A DNA stretch of 64,000 nt, taken from positions 97,783,674 to 97,847,673 of the forward strand of contig CM031857.1 in the NCBI GenBank assembly GCA_018697195.1. Reading direction: 5' to 3'. A program made the translations under genes and the position numbers. Source of the stretch: Certhia americana. Lineage: Eukaryota > Chordata > Aves > Passeriformes > Certhiidae. Each line of letters begins with the position of its first letter. The stretch's first letter is position 1. The notes beneath the pieces are model-generated. The model did not search any database, was not told where the DNA came from, and saw only the letters and a program-made list of their open reading frames with translations. Of the stretch, positions 27,504 through 59,400 are shown one piece after another.

Positions 27504-27719
27504 GGGTACGGGTACGGGTGCGGGTACGGGTGCGGGTACGGGTGCGGGTACGGGTACGGGTGCGGGTACGGGTACGGGTACGGGTGCGGGTACGGGTGCG
27601 GGTGCGGGTGCGGGTACGGGTGCGGGTGCGGGTACGGGTGCGGGTACGGGTACGGGTACGGGTACGGGTACGGGTACGGGTACGGGTGCGGGTACGGGTG
27701 CGGGTACGGGTGCGGGTAC
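27504..27719 (+). repeat. GGGTRC hexanucleotide array, 36 units
   Basis: The array is 216 bp: exactly 36 uninterrupted hexamers, 22 reading GGGTAC and 14 reading GGGTGC, with no indel. Every unit begins with a GGG run preceded by C, so each unit contributes a CpG. Alternating TAC/TGC units mark both ends, and a run of seven TAC units lies in the right half. On the + strand (the MSL3 coding strand) GGG recurs every 6 bases with 3-base loops, the classic G-quadruplex layout. All six frames are open, giving dipeptide repeats (Gly-Thr/Gly-Ala in the MSL3 frame), but none is a credible gene. Confidence 0.97.
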
Positions 27720-27910
27720 TGGCAGGCAGCTCGTCCCCGCAGCACCGGGGACCGAACGCCGTTCCCGCACAGAGGGCAGAGGAAACCGGGCGCTGCATCC
27801 CCGCTCCATCCCGGCCGCCCGCCCCCGCCGGAGGAGCCGGGGGCGGGGCGGGGCCGGGCCGTCCGCGGCACCTCCCCGCGGGAGCGGGCGGGGCTCCTCT
27901 CCTTTGCGCC

Positions 27911-27921
27911 ATGATGAACAA

Positions 27922-27925
<4 letters not shown>
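27911..27925 (+). promoter_or_regulatory. Overlapping upstream ORF (4 codons) at the MSL3 start
   Basis: The reading ATG ATG AAC AAA TGA ends on a stop whose TG is shared with the MSL3 start codon (ATGA overlap). The uORF start has G at -3, while the MSL3 AUG at 27922 has C at -3. If the transcript includes it, scanning ribosomes would meet this short frame first, and termination-reinitiation would be needed. Whether the transcription start lies upstream is not known from the sequence. Confidence 0.6.
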
Positions 27926-47354
<19,429 letters not shown>

Positions 47355-47628
47355 AGCTATTAATATGGATTAAATCCTGCTATGCGTAGCCCGTGACACT
47401 GCTATTCTGCTACGTGTCTACAAGATGAAAAAGGAATTAAAACAACTTCCGGAGTTGAAGACATTGGAAAACATCTTTGTGATGGTTGGATTACTTAGGA
47501 GTGGAGAACTACTTTTCAGAGATGTATATAGACAGTGGTGTGAGTCACTTAGAGAATTGGATATAAATCTGACTCCAGGTGAATGAAGAAGCGTTGTTCT
47601 GACTTTACTGCACAAGACTACACAGAGT

Positions 47629-47634
47629 AATAAA
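47629..47634 (+). terminator. Alternative proximal poly(A) signal of MSL3
   Basis: This canonical AATAAA lies 275 bases after the stop codon. The downstream sequence is A/G-rich rather than GU-rich, so use is uncertain. Another AATAAA at 48032-48037 is similar. Confidence 0.35.
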
Positions 47635-48134
47635 AAGCAAAGGAGGCAAAAGCAGATGCATTGGCAACAGGACATTTTCATGAAGATAAATCACCATGCT
47701 GTGTTTCATTGTAGCTCAGCCTCTCCTGCCTGAGAAATAAGACTTGACTAAACAGTTACATGAAGAGAATTTGTAACTGGTATCTTATGGATTGTTTCCT
47801 CACAACTTACATTTCACTAGTGGAACTGTCATGATAAAAAGGATTGCTTAATGTAAAGGTGGCTTTGCTATTTGGCTAGCATGACATCTGCCTCAAAAAT
47901 AACTTTGTTGCTTGAATGAAAGATGTGTTGCTGACTTTGCATTTTGCAAAGGTGTATATAGACCTTTCATGGTAAAGCAGACGGGGTTCCAAGCAGACTA
48001 TACACTGCCAGGGATTTGGCATTTACCTGGTAATAAATGATTACCAGAGCCATTATGAAAGAACTGATTTTCTACAAGTAAATGGGAAAGTCAGTGAAGT
48101 CATTGCAGTTTAATTGGCAAACACTTATTTTTGT

Positions 48135-48140
48135 AATAAA
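48135..48140 (+). terminator. Probable main MSL3 poly(A) signal
   Basis: This AATAAA is followed within 15-35 bases by a GT-rich element (CTGTGTGGATGTGTGA), the expected downstream cleavage element. It is a better match than the two earlier AATAAA signals, which lack a GT-rich follow-up. Cleavage is expected at about 48155-48165. Confidence 0.75.
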
Positions 48141-48490
48141 GTTGACAGTGGCTGCTGTGTGGATGTGTGATTTTGACTGTCTAAAACATCTTGTTTGTGC
48201 TTAATTAGTATTTTTGAGGGTGCTAAGTGTGCATATAATGAGAGGTGGGAGCAGTGACAACATATGGAGAGGAGCCCTTTCTGTATCATTGGGTGTTCTT
48301 CTGCAGACTTGAAGGATGTCTTTTTAGACTGTTTAAGACACTTTGGCTCTGGAAATAGCAGTTCAGTGAGAACTGAGTTCCTACAAATGTGACAACACAT
48401 TGAGGAGAGATTAATTGAAACATAATTCTTGCCATTGAAACCACATGCAGACTTAGAACGCTGGCCTTCAAAATCCTCGGCGGTATAAGA

Positions 48491-48515
48491 TAAAATCTGT
48501 CTAAGACAGATTTTA
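48491..48515 (+). repeat. Perfect 11-bp hairpin downstream of MSL3
   Basis: TAAAATCTGTC, loop TAA, then GACAGATTTTA. It lies about 330 bp after the likely MSL3 cleavage site, so it would be in the read-through region. Confidence 0.85.
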
Positions 48516-51500
48516 AAAGCACTGAGAGAAAACAGGACCCTGGTTTACAGACTGCATTAATCATTCTGTAACCCTTCTTGGTTCAGAAAATTTCCACCTG
48601 CAATGCAGAACTCAAGTTTCCTCACAGGGCTGCAGAAACTAGTAATTTGGAGGCATCATCTTTCAAACATAAATGGCGTGCTTAGGCTAAGAGGCCAAAA
48701 GAAATGTAAAATCTGCTGTTGATATTCATTGTCACTTTTCAGAGTTCTGTGGTGTGCTCAAGCTTTTGAACTCAAAAGATAAAGATTACCCATGTTTTAG
48801 TAATTTAGGTTCTCCTTTTTAGAAAAAATTCTATGAAGAGTCTGTAGAATTCAGTTGTTGTTAATACAGTGTTTGGCATGGATGCATGCAGATTTGGTGA
48901 TTATTAATTATAAAAATTGCCATTTAGCAGCACTACTCTTTTTTAAACGCATTTCTCTTGTACCGAGAAAACCCCATACTTGTAAGTTTTCATCATTCTC
49001 AAATGACAGAAGTTTTGAGTCTCTAGCAGAATCCATGTACATCAAAATTTTGCCAAGATGTTTCATTCTATGTCTAAATGCTGTTTCTCTAAAATACAAC
49101 AAAATATGAACAAACTGACTAACATGAGATTAGCCTAGGAATGCTGCCTGAAATGTCAACATAAATCCTTCTGTTTTAAAAATGCTCACGTATGATAGGG
49201 CAGATCTGGTTTTGTTCCGTTTTTTGCACTTGTGAGTATAAGACAAGTAACAAAAGGAGTTTGAACCCTATTTTGTGACTGTGTTTAACTGTTGAAATGA
49301 AAATTTCTGCATCAAGGGGTTAGGAGTACTGCTCGTATTGCCTTGTGGAGCTGCTCAAAAGATGTAAGGGGGGAAGATTCTGATGGTCCAGTTATAGTGT
49401 GGTCTTTATTTGAACAGAATTTTTCAAAAAATTCTTTTGAGGCTGCTGTTGGATATAATATTACAAACTATCTTACTCTCATAACAACCAAAAACTTTGG
49501 AGAAAAGTTGCAGTTCTTTGTGTTCTTGACACTTCACATTGATATAACTTTCGCATTTGAATATGTATTTGGATTTTGAAACTTTAGATTTATATACTCA
49601 ATTACAGTAATGTGCAACTTTGACCTCCCCCACTACTGTCATTTCATTTACAGCATTCAAAGTTTTATACCTGATTTTCAAAATTTTTTAAGCTGCAGCA
49701 GTGGGATACACTTGCAAAGACTTGAAACAGATTGCTCAAGAGTGTCAGTTCTAACAAGTCTTCAACTATATAGAGGCTTACCAGAGTGTGCCCCAAAATT
49801 TATTTGGAATGTAATATTCAAGGATTCTTGTGGCTAGGGAAGCTTAATAGTGTAGCCATACAGCCAGTGTGGATCTGAAGGAAGTCTTTGAATGTCCTTG
49901 ACTGATCAGATACTTGATGGGATCTACATTCTTCTGAGGTGATGAAAGATGCACTTAACTATTTGTCATTATTTAGTTGCTCTTTGTAGAATTACTCATG
50001 CCCTGTTTTCTAACCTGCTTTAGTCAAAATGGCTGGGATTAGCTGGAGGAATATGAAACCCTCAACTGAAGCAGGCTATGGGAGCCTTCAGAGGAGCAAG
50101 CAGACTTCAGAGACAGTCCCCTGCAGCAGAGGAGCTGAGCTGAGGAAGCAGGTTAATGGGCAGTGATAGTTTATTCCAACATACTTGTTTGTACAAGTCA
50201 CACATGTTCTGTTTCCAAGGGAAGGCAGTTTTGTTTGTGTATTTCAGGAAATTATCCCTGTGTTATTACAGTGCATGCTTACACTGAAAAGTCTCTGTGC
50301 TGAAGGTGAGTCCTGCACTTTTCTTCAAGAGTGGGTTGCTCCCACAGTGGATGTGATATCAGGTTTTGGATATGACTGTTCTTGGGAAAAGGCAGAGGAG
50401 AAAAATTGCAGCCTAGGTTTAGAAGCAGGTGTTGCAGCTGATGATGGGTGGGCAGAGAGTGTGCCCAAGGTGCTTGGGCTATGCTCATAGGACTCATTTC
50501 AGTACCTGCTCTGACTTTGGCACAGGAAGGTGCCTGAGGAACTTTACATGGTGCCACAGGATTATGAACCTGACCTTACGTTAAGTGCTTTACATAAACA
50601 GTAAAGTTTACCAAAGAAGAATAAACAGAATATAACTTTAATATTCTCTTTTATTCCTGATTTTAAGCTTGATTCTGTACCTATCATTCTTCAGGAAAAA
50701 AAAATCATACTCTTTCAAGTGCACTGTCTAGAATTGCCATGTTGCCTTTCATTTTGCTATTGTGTTTTTCAAGTTCCTATTTCAAAGCTCAGGCTTTCAT
50801 GGAGGGTCCTTTCCACTGCGATGATGAATGCAAATGTGACCAAGTGCTAATTAAGAATATGTTCTGTGTCCCATCCTGAAAGCTTATGCTCGCACGTGTT
50901 AGGGTTTCCCTTGGCACTTGGTGTGTGCTAACATCGTACATCAGGAATGTTTGATGGGAACTAGTGTAGGATAACCTTTCTCTGGATTATGCTGAGAGAA
51001 GTGTCTGCAGTCAAGGAGGAAATAAAAAGCTGATTGGAAATAAAAAGCTGTTACTGCTTTTCATGTTTATATCATCAAAAGTGTTATCAACACGTTTGGG
51101 AAGAATGCCAGGGAGATTGTTGTTGGAGTTAAAATGTGTATATTAAATCCTTCATTTTGTGAAAATTATGTATTTTCTCCATTGCTATCATCAGCATGTC
51201 TTCCAAAACAATGTATGTATACTGGGGTGCAAATAAGCTGCTCAAGGTGGGGGAAAGGAAGGAACGTGTATTTTCCTTAGCCAAGTCTCAAGTCCAGCCT
51301 TTATTGTGGTAGTTGGCTGTAGGAAGGCACAATACTGACAGCTCTTGGACGGAGAGCCTTGTCTTAACTTTGGGCTGGTGCATGTCAAGTTTAACTTCTT
51401 GACCAATAACAAGAGGCAGAAAGTAAGATTGCACTTCAGAGCACACAAAGGCTAGTCTAAATCCAGGCATAAAATGCCAAATAGCTACAGCACAAACATG

Positions 51501-53269
51501 ATTTGGCCAAATGTGTTATGGTTTCATCCTGTGTGCTGTAGGATCTTTGTGATGGCACTTAATCATATTAACAGTTAAGATACCTGTTTTGTTTTATACA
51601 TTAATACATCTCAGTGTCTCGTCGTTCCCAGGAGCAACAGTTCTAGATAGTGTGTTACATTTGTTGTGCATTTGACCATAATCAGTGCAACCTTGATGTG
51701 TTTACATAGTTAACTTTTTCACTTGCTTATGAAACAGTGAGTTTGGAGGGATTTTCTGCTTTTTGTATAGTTGTGTCCTTTTTCTGTATGAAATTAATGA
51801 ACGCAGGTACTACACTGCTAGAGTCAGAGGTAGAAATACTACCGTATTTCTGTCTCAGTTTTTGGTGGTTTTTACTTAAATGACAACACCCCCTCCCCTC
51901 AACTCCTAAACCAAAGTTTGGGATATATATGGCTTCAGGAAAATGTTACCAGCAATGACTGAGTGGCAGATGTAGATGCTTACTAAGATCTCAGTGCATT
52001 CTCCTTATTGCATGCATTATGTATTTTCCCTATCTAACTCACATAGCAGATGACTTTTTTGCATTAAGGGTAAAGATTATAGCAAGCTGAATAAAATCAG
52101 TGAAGTATAAACTTGTGCTCAAAGATGAAAGAAAGTCTGTGTTAAAAAAAAAATGAGGGGGAAAATGAAGCGCACGTTGTTCCTGCTGTCTGTCAGTTGG
52201 GAGTGGTTGCTTAGATCATGTGAGCTGGGCAACAGCATGAAGAGAACAAACAATGCTCAGATGAAAATTTATAAATCCCACCACTAATATGAACCTTTTA
52301 AAATGCATTCCATGAAATGGAGCAATTTCTCTGCCATTTTGTTTCTAGAAATGGTGGGAAGTCTTGATGAAAAATTACTTTCTTAACCAATACAAGGTAT
52401 TGGATCTAATTCTGGGGAAAGCAACCCAGGTATTAAAGCATTGACATTCTAGGGGATATTTCCGTGTGATGCCAGAAAACAAGATGTGTTTATATAGCAA
52501 GAAATGTAGAGATAAATGTGTTTAGTTCCTGGCAAAATGAACAACATTTCCATTACAGCAGTAGTGTGCAAGTTGGGCTACTAATAGATAATGTCAAGTA
52601 GATGTTCAATTTATTAAACATTTTTTAGTCTTTAATTATAAGCTATTAATAATTACCCATCTGATAATTAAGTTAATAATCTTTAAAGTCCTTGAAACAA
52701 AAATATCTCCCAAGTATTTTCTTTCTTTGCTTCCTTCTTTCCTTGCTTATATTTTTTTCTGTTAGTCTAGAAAATTGTGACAAACATGCTTATGAGGTTC
52801 ATGGAGAGAAGAATGGTTCTGACTCAGACTAAGTAAATCTGAGCACATAGATTGCTTAACTATTTATATGTTTCTGGTTAATTCTTAGGTTCAGTCATCA
52901 CGTCTGTACAACATATGCTAGGTTTTTATTTGTAGGCTCAAAAGTAGAGCCAAAAGGAGTGAGGTGAACTGAATGGTGTAAATATCTAACTTGAGTTAAT
53001 GGATAATTTAAATATGCCTGAAATTAGTTCCACTGTATGTATTTATATGGTGGGGGTCTTTTTTTGTTTTATGTGTGGCTTTCTGATTCTGGTTACTTGA
53101 TGCCAAGCATTATAAATGAGGGCCTTTCTCTAAAGTGTAAAACTGATTAATGTTAACATTGTTGTCTTTTGAGTAATCAAAACATTAAATTTTGCCATAG
53201 ATTTGAAATCGAACATAGAAATACTACCCTTCTATGTTACAAACAAGCATTCTGCCCTTCTTTTTGCAG

Positions 53270-53425
53270 AAGCTTCTTAGAAATTGAGTATGTGACAAAT
53301 CTGCTGCCAGGTGGCTGGCCTGGTGAAGGTGTTGTTGTCAGCAGCAGGACTAAGGTAACCTGCAACTCTCCCCAAAATGCCTCCAGCCCACGCGGGGTTC
53401 TTCCACTGGTGGGCTGGGGACACTG
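53270..53425 (+). other. Candidate orphan exon downstream of MSL3
   Basis: This is a 156-base segment with a strong acceptor (TTCTGCCCTTCTTTTTGCAG) and a strong donor (CACTG|GTAAGC). One frame is open across it and the next in-frame stop starts inside the donor; the other two frames stop near the left edge. An internal donor at 53354 (CTAAG|GTAACC) is also possible. It is richer in GC than its surroundings. The encoded residues were not recognised and do not resemble FRMPD4, the downstream gene in human. Confidence 0.3.
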
Positions 53426-56400
53426 GTAAGCACAGTGACAGAGTCCTTAGATGGAACAAACCTTCACAAGCTGTCTCTTATGTTTATATTTTAATGACAG
53501 CAGTACAGCAAATTTTTTGTATAGTTGATATTTAGTAAGAGTTTTCATGGCTTACCTTCTGTTTTGGAGGCTGCTGAGTTAAGAAATCAAAAGTAGTTCT
53601 GTTTAGGTTTCACATGCATGTTTGAGTAGGAGGTAGATTTTACTAATTGTTTTTAATCAGACTAATGAATTTATTTTCTGTTGCTGTGAGTGACTAGTGC
53701 AGTGGTATAACTTCTTTGGCACCAGAGATTTGAACGTTATTTTTAAAAATCATATTTTATAAACAGGGTGAGTAGTAACTAATTGGACATTTCCTAAAAA
53801 TTTTGTTTATTGGCATATGGATGATATGACACATGTAATGTATATGCAGTATTGCCAACTATAGGCATTAGAAATCATGAGTCAGACCCTTAAAAGTCTT
53901 GAAAGTGGTTAAGAAAATGTGACAATTAACTTCTGTTCTTTGGGCCCCTCGGGTAATATGAGTCAGGCTTGCAACAAGGCTTGCTTGAGACTTTAGGAAG
54001 GAAAACTGAGGGTTTTGATTAAGCATGTGTCTTTTAGAGTTGGAGCTTTAGTAAAAATAAACAACAAACACAAAACCTTGCAAGACTGGCAATAAAAGGA
54101 TGATTTGGCAATGCTCTAATAGAGCAGGATGTCATTAATCTGAAAATAATCATTGACTGAATTTGTTTGTGAACATCTGTGCGAACATAACACAATCCTT
54201 GGACAGTGAGGTTTTCCGGGTAGGATAGTTATAGCTGCTGATCTACAAAACAGGCTGCCTTTGCCAAAGGCATAAACCTAAATTTGTAGATCCAAAATTT
54301 TAATTGTTTGGAATGACTATTAACAAAATGAGAGATATAAATTGTTTACCATAGTAACAGAATTATGCTGTGCATGATGATGAAGTTGATGAAGTCATGT
54401 ATCAGAAGAAAATAAGAAGTTAAATGAGAACTCTGTTGTTTCTATGTGGTAAGTGCAAACTTCATGTGTTGTTTATATTGTTAGACCCACTCACTGAATT
54501 ATTTATCTCTCTCATGACAAGATAACAAGTTGTTGTTACCTTAGGCCCAGCTCTGTCAACGGTAGTAGGTATCTAAAGAAAAACACGGGCTGAGATCAGA
54601 TAAGCTAAAGAGAGCAATCCACAAATACTTTCCTTTTCTAAATCTAGCACAGCAATCTGTATGGTTGTAGTTGCCTAAGTTTTCTCCAGTAAAGTTATTT
54701 AGATATTAAAAAGACAAACTGAGCTTTTAGCACCCCTGACAGGCTTGCAAGGCCATGTGGGATGTACAGATTGAGCACCAGTTTTGCATTTGCATCTGCC
54801 TCTTGCCAATGGCATTGCAACCCGTGATAAGTAAGAGCAACTGCTGTGGCAGGAGGAGCAGGCTGGAAATGCTGTGGCAAGTACTTTAGATACAGTGGTT
54901 TAAAGATGGATTGAACAATGGGAGATCTGGGTTTGGTGCCTACTCCACCTCAGAAGTTTAGCTATGCACTCTACTGCCACTGTTGCATGAGGCCTCCTTT
55001 TAGATTGCTCCTAACAATGTCTCACTGCACAGAAAGGGCTGTGAGAACCAAGAGGAAGGAAGAATTTTCTTTTTCATTGAGCTAGAGAGTGACATTTCCA
55101 CTTGCATGTTCTGATTTCCCCATACAGCATGCTATTTTTTGCACATCTTGAGGACAGCCTTACCATCAGCCTGCTAGGAGACATGGAAGTAATTAATCTG
55201 GGAATACCAGGCCCAAGTTGTGACCATTTGGAGTGGGACAAAGTCCCAGTACAAATCTGAAATTTGGGTTCTTCTGGTAAAGAGCCAGGAAAAGCCCCCA
55301 GCCTGCCTCTGCCTCCAAAGTTGTTTTTTTTTCTGTTGCTGCTCAAGCATGTAGGGTAGGATTCAGCCCAGCAAATAAGGACAATGTATCTGAGATACCC
55401 TTGTTTGAACAACTTCTGTAGTCTTTGGAAAGAAGTAGTCCTTCAGGGTGTGGCTGACTTTGCCCTGAAGTGGGTGTGGAACACAGGCTCTTGAACCACA
55501 CCACCTACTCTCTGCTTAGAGAATCTAGAATCCAGAGCTCGACCCAGATGCTTAGGCGTACATTTACATGAGAGGGTCCCTCTGTGTACTATTAATCATA
55601 AATTTAAACCAATTAGCGCATTCTAGAGCTTTTACTTCATGGTTTTGCTCTCCTTTAAATAGAGAAAAGGTATTTTTGTAAATATAAATCACTCTTGCTC
55701 CAAGTTCAGGAGAGGTTGGCTGTTATTCTGTCTAGTTATTAAAAGAGCATTCAGAGACTTGTGGCATCGGAAGAAAGATAGAAACTTGGAAAAATAAAAC
55801 TTGGAATACATGAAGAATAACTGTTAGCTGCGGAGGAAGAGTGCTGGCAAATAGCTAGCTAATGTGCACACAATGTGCAGTTGAAAGCAGGCAACCAACA
55901 AGCACAGAGTAGGTAGGATCAACACCATGGTTTTACCTGCCTCTGCTGCAACATTTAGACCATGGTTGCTGGTGTTGTGCTGGCAAGTGCAGGCAGTCAG
56001 TGAAACCTGTGCTCTTCAGGTCCTGCAGCAGAAAGCCTATGCAGCACACCCCATAGCAGTTGTTGCTGAGGCACTGTGAAAGATAGTGCTGCTGAGGGAG
56101 AAATAAACCCCAGCTCAAACATCCTTCTTGTGGTAGGACTGTATTTTTTAGTCCCATAGCAATCACAATTTTTAATTGCTCACATCAATCACTGCTTTTC
56201 TACTCAGGAGCCTGTGATGCAAAACCAGTAGAGGGTGCAACCTGGGTTCAATTTTGCCACTTTTCTCACCTAGTCTGTTGCATCAGTGTGAGAGCAGCTG
56301 TGCTTTTTGTACTTCATGGACTGAAGCCACATGTGGGGATTTAAGTAGTACACCTTAGGGATAGGTAGCAACACACAGATTGCTGTGTTGTGAGGTTGCC

Positions 56401-59400
56401 CATGCCTACCTCCAACTGGCTTGGAGGGAAATAGCCTCTGGGTTGGTGATAGAGGAAACCTCCTGTAAGGCAGTGTTTAGATTTGGGAGAAAAGCTGGAG
56501 AATGAGTTGGTGTGTGGTCCATATGGTGCTGTGAAAGGGATTGAGTGCAGGTAAGATGTGGCCATCATTGGAATTAAGGACTGGATGCAGCACAGGGTTT
56601 TATGTGGCTTTCCTTAGGGTTAGCAGTAGGTTGTTTTTTTGAGCCATTTACGAAGCTCTGATGAAAAGACTGCAGGGCACTGAAAAGAGTTCTTTCAGAA
56701 AATACATTTTTCTAAATACTTTATTTCTATCCTTAAGCTTAAGGCCACGCAAATTCTGGCCTGTGTGACACTGTTCGTCATATGCACAGATTTTTGGGTG
56801 GAAAACATAACACTACATCTTGAAGCTACATCTTTTGATTCTCCCTGTTATGCACTATTTTTTTTAATGTAAAAAATTTTGAAGTCAATTTGTCCTGTTA
56901 AAAAAACAAACAAAAGATGCAGCAACACTTATATTTGGAATCAATTGAATCCTAATTTAGTTGTTCAAGTGTTTGATTACTTTAAGAAATATACTTGTGA
57001 GTAGTCATCTGAGCAAAAAAATCTCAAAACCCCAAGTATGCTTGCTTAGGTCCATATGGGTCACCTGTGTACTGAGCATAGATGACAGGAAATGGTAAGA
57101 AACTGGGTACATTGAGGAGGCTTGATGGAGACTTGCTTTTCCGGAGTAGAGCACTAGATGCCTTGGCAAACAAGTGCTGAGGGTTTCATAGTAGAGGTGA
57201 TCATGGAAGCTGACTTCCATGTTATGGTCCAAAAAGGTATAGAAATGCAGAGGAACTGCTCAGAAGTAGGGTGAACAAGTGGAGTTTGTGGACATGTAGT
57301 ACATGCTTTCCAAACTGTGATGGATGTTGGCTTCTTTCTCACTACAGATGAAATGATGAAAAATTCATAAGGACAAGAAACTCATTTTCTGGGACAGTAG
57401 AGGTGCAATTAGATTAATATTCAGAAGATTGTAGTCCCCACCTGGGATTTGAACTCTGGATTAGAAGATTAAAACTGGATCACCATATGCTGTTCAATCT
57501 CTGTGTGTAATTTTGTAGTTGTTCTTCTAAATAATTAATTAGATAATGCTCCCTGTCAAGTAATCAGTTTGGGGTTCACTTGAGGAGAAGTAATATAAAG
57601 TCCATCAAATCAGAGAGGATTTTATTAGGACAACCATGATTAAAGTTTCAAACTCTAAATGAGGACTTCTTAATTATGCTGTTCAACAGCAGAGGGAGAA
57701 ACATTTAGTGTATTGAAAGATTACAGAAGTCACCTCCATTTGCTTTGATTTTGTCTCAGAGCAGAACAAGAAGGAAATTCACATCTTGCTCTTGGAAAAG
57801 TGAGTTTGACAAGCCTAGTGGAGTTATGAGTGGCAGACCTGAAAGCACAGAGGCAAATCAGTCAAAATATTTTCTAAAAAAATTCTCTCTCTTAGTTTTG
57901 ATTACACCATTTTCTTGAATGCAGGGTTGTGTTAGGTATTTTTCCAGTCCTCTTGTAACATTTATTGTGCTTCAGCTGAAATGATACAGAGCAAAGTGAA
58001 GTCAGCACCTTTGTCTCTGATAAATTACTTCAAAATTGTAAGTACAGGTGGCTGTAAGGACAAGGAGATGCACATACTTTCCATCCCTGAATACTGGGAT
58101 TAGCAGTGGTCTTCCACTTGGCAGAGTGGAGTGTTTTCTGTACTGTCATCTGATGGTGACACTGAACAAGGCATAAGGTAATGTGAACAGCAAGGAAGGG
58201 TCTGGTTGATTTGGCGATCAAACATTTTCTATGCTCTCTGCTTCATGTCATTTTGAGAGAGTGTTATTCTAGAAGAGAGATGTATGTGACAAGCATTGAA
58301 CTCCTTTTTATAGTTTTTAATTAATTCATGCTTAATGTTTGTCTGGAACTGTTAAAAAAATAGTTTGCATTTTTTTAAGAACAAGAAGTTGCTCCTTATT
58401 TTTGAAATTTTATAACAAGAAAGCATTTATAAGGAAACGTATAAATATTGAGCTAGTTCTCTTTCCATCTCACCTGGAGGAAGAAGAGATAAAGAATGGG
58501 AATTCCACACCCTTTTCTGAAACAATAAAATTCTCTGTCTTCAAATAAGCAAGAGTAAGCAGCTATCATTATAATGAGTGAACAGTAAACATTTATTATG
58601 TTGTGGATAAGTCCTATAAATCTAAACTTCCATGCAGTATGTATAAAAGTATGCTATATATAGAAGTGTATATACTGCCTTTACAGTACAGCAAATACAG
58701 AACTCATTGTTATGTAAGCTGTCATCTATAGCCAGATATGCTACAGGACACATGGGCTGAAGAGAAGCCCAACAAACTTTGTTCCTTTCTTTGATTTATT
58801 TGTACTTTAACTAGGTAAAGGAGAAAACTTTCTGCAAAAATCTGAGACTTTCAACAAAGGAAATCCAATCTAAACAATTTCTTAACCCCACAGTGATAAT
58901 TGCAGTTTTAATTAAAAAAATTACAAAAAAATCAGAAACCAAAGCAACTGTGAGGGGTAAAATAGCGAAGTGGAGCTCACTGAGGGGTTAGTGTTGAGCC
59001 TAATACTCCTTTCTGTATAAATGACCAAATAATAACAGAAGAAAACTTAAACATCAATCAAATTCACAGATGGTATCCAGAGGCTTCAAAGAAAGCAGAG
59101 ACAACAGATAAATCATCAAATAAACTAGAGAGTTTAGAGAAAGAAAGGAGTATTCAAGGACAAGATGAAACTTTGATACATGTAAGGTTCTTTTGTGGAT
59201 TAAGAGAAGGCTAAATATGCAAATGTGTTCACAGAATAACATGGACACTAATTTCATCAGGAGACAGGGACAGTTTTATATAACTGCATCTCACATTCTG
59301 TAACCAGGGGCAATTAATTTAAATTCTGTTTAACAGTAGTTTTTGCTTTTACAAGCTCTGTGCCTGAGATCTGCAGAGAGGCTGCAGGATTTTCTTTTCA

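Larger units (their letters stand above)
47355..48165 (+). other. MSL3 3' untranslated region
   Basis: This region runs from the stop codon to the probable cleavage site. Candidate AATAAA signals lie at 47629-47634, 48032-48037 and 48135-48140. The end is inferred from the third signal and its downstream GU-rich sequence, and is approximate. Confidence 0.75.

Noticed and set aside
49343..50490. Short + frames downstream of MSL3, considered as FRMPD4 exons
   Set aside because: None resembles the FRMPD4 N-terminus as I recall it, and no paired splice sites were found.
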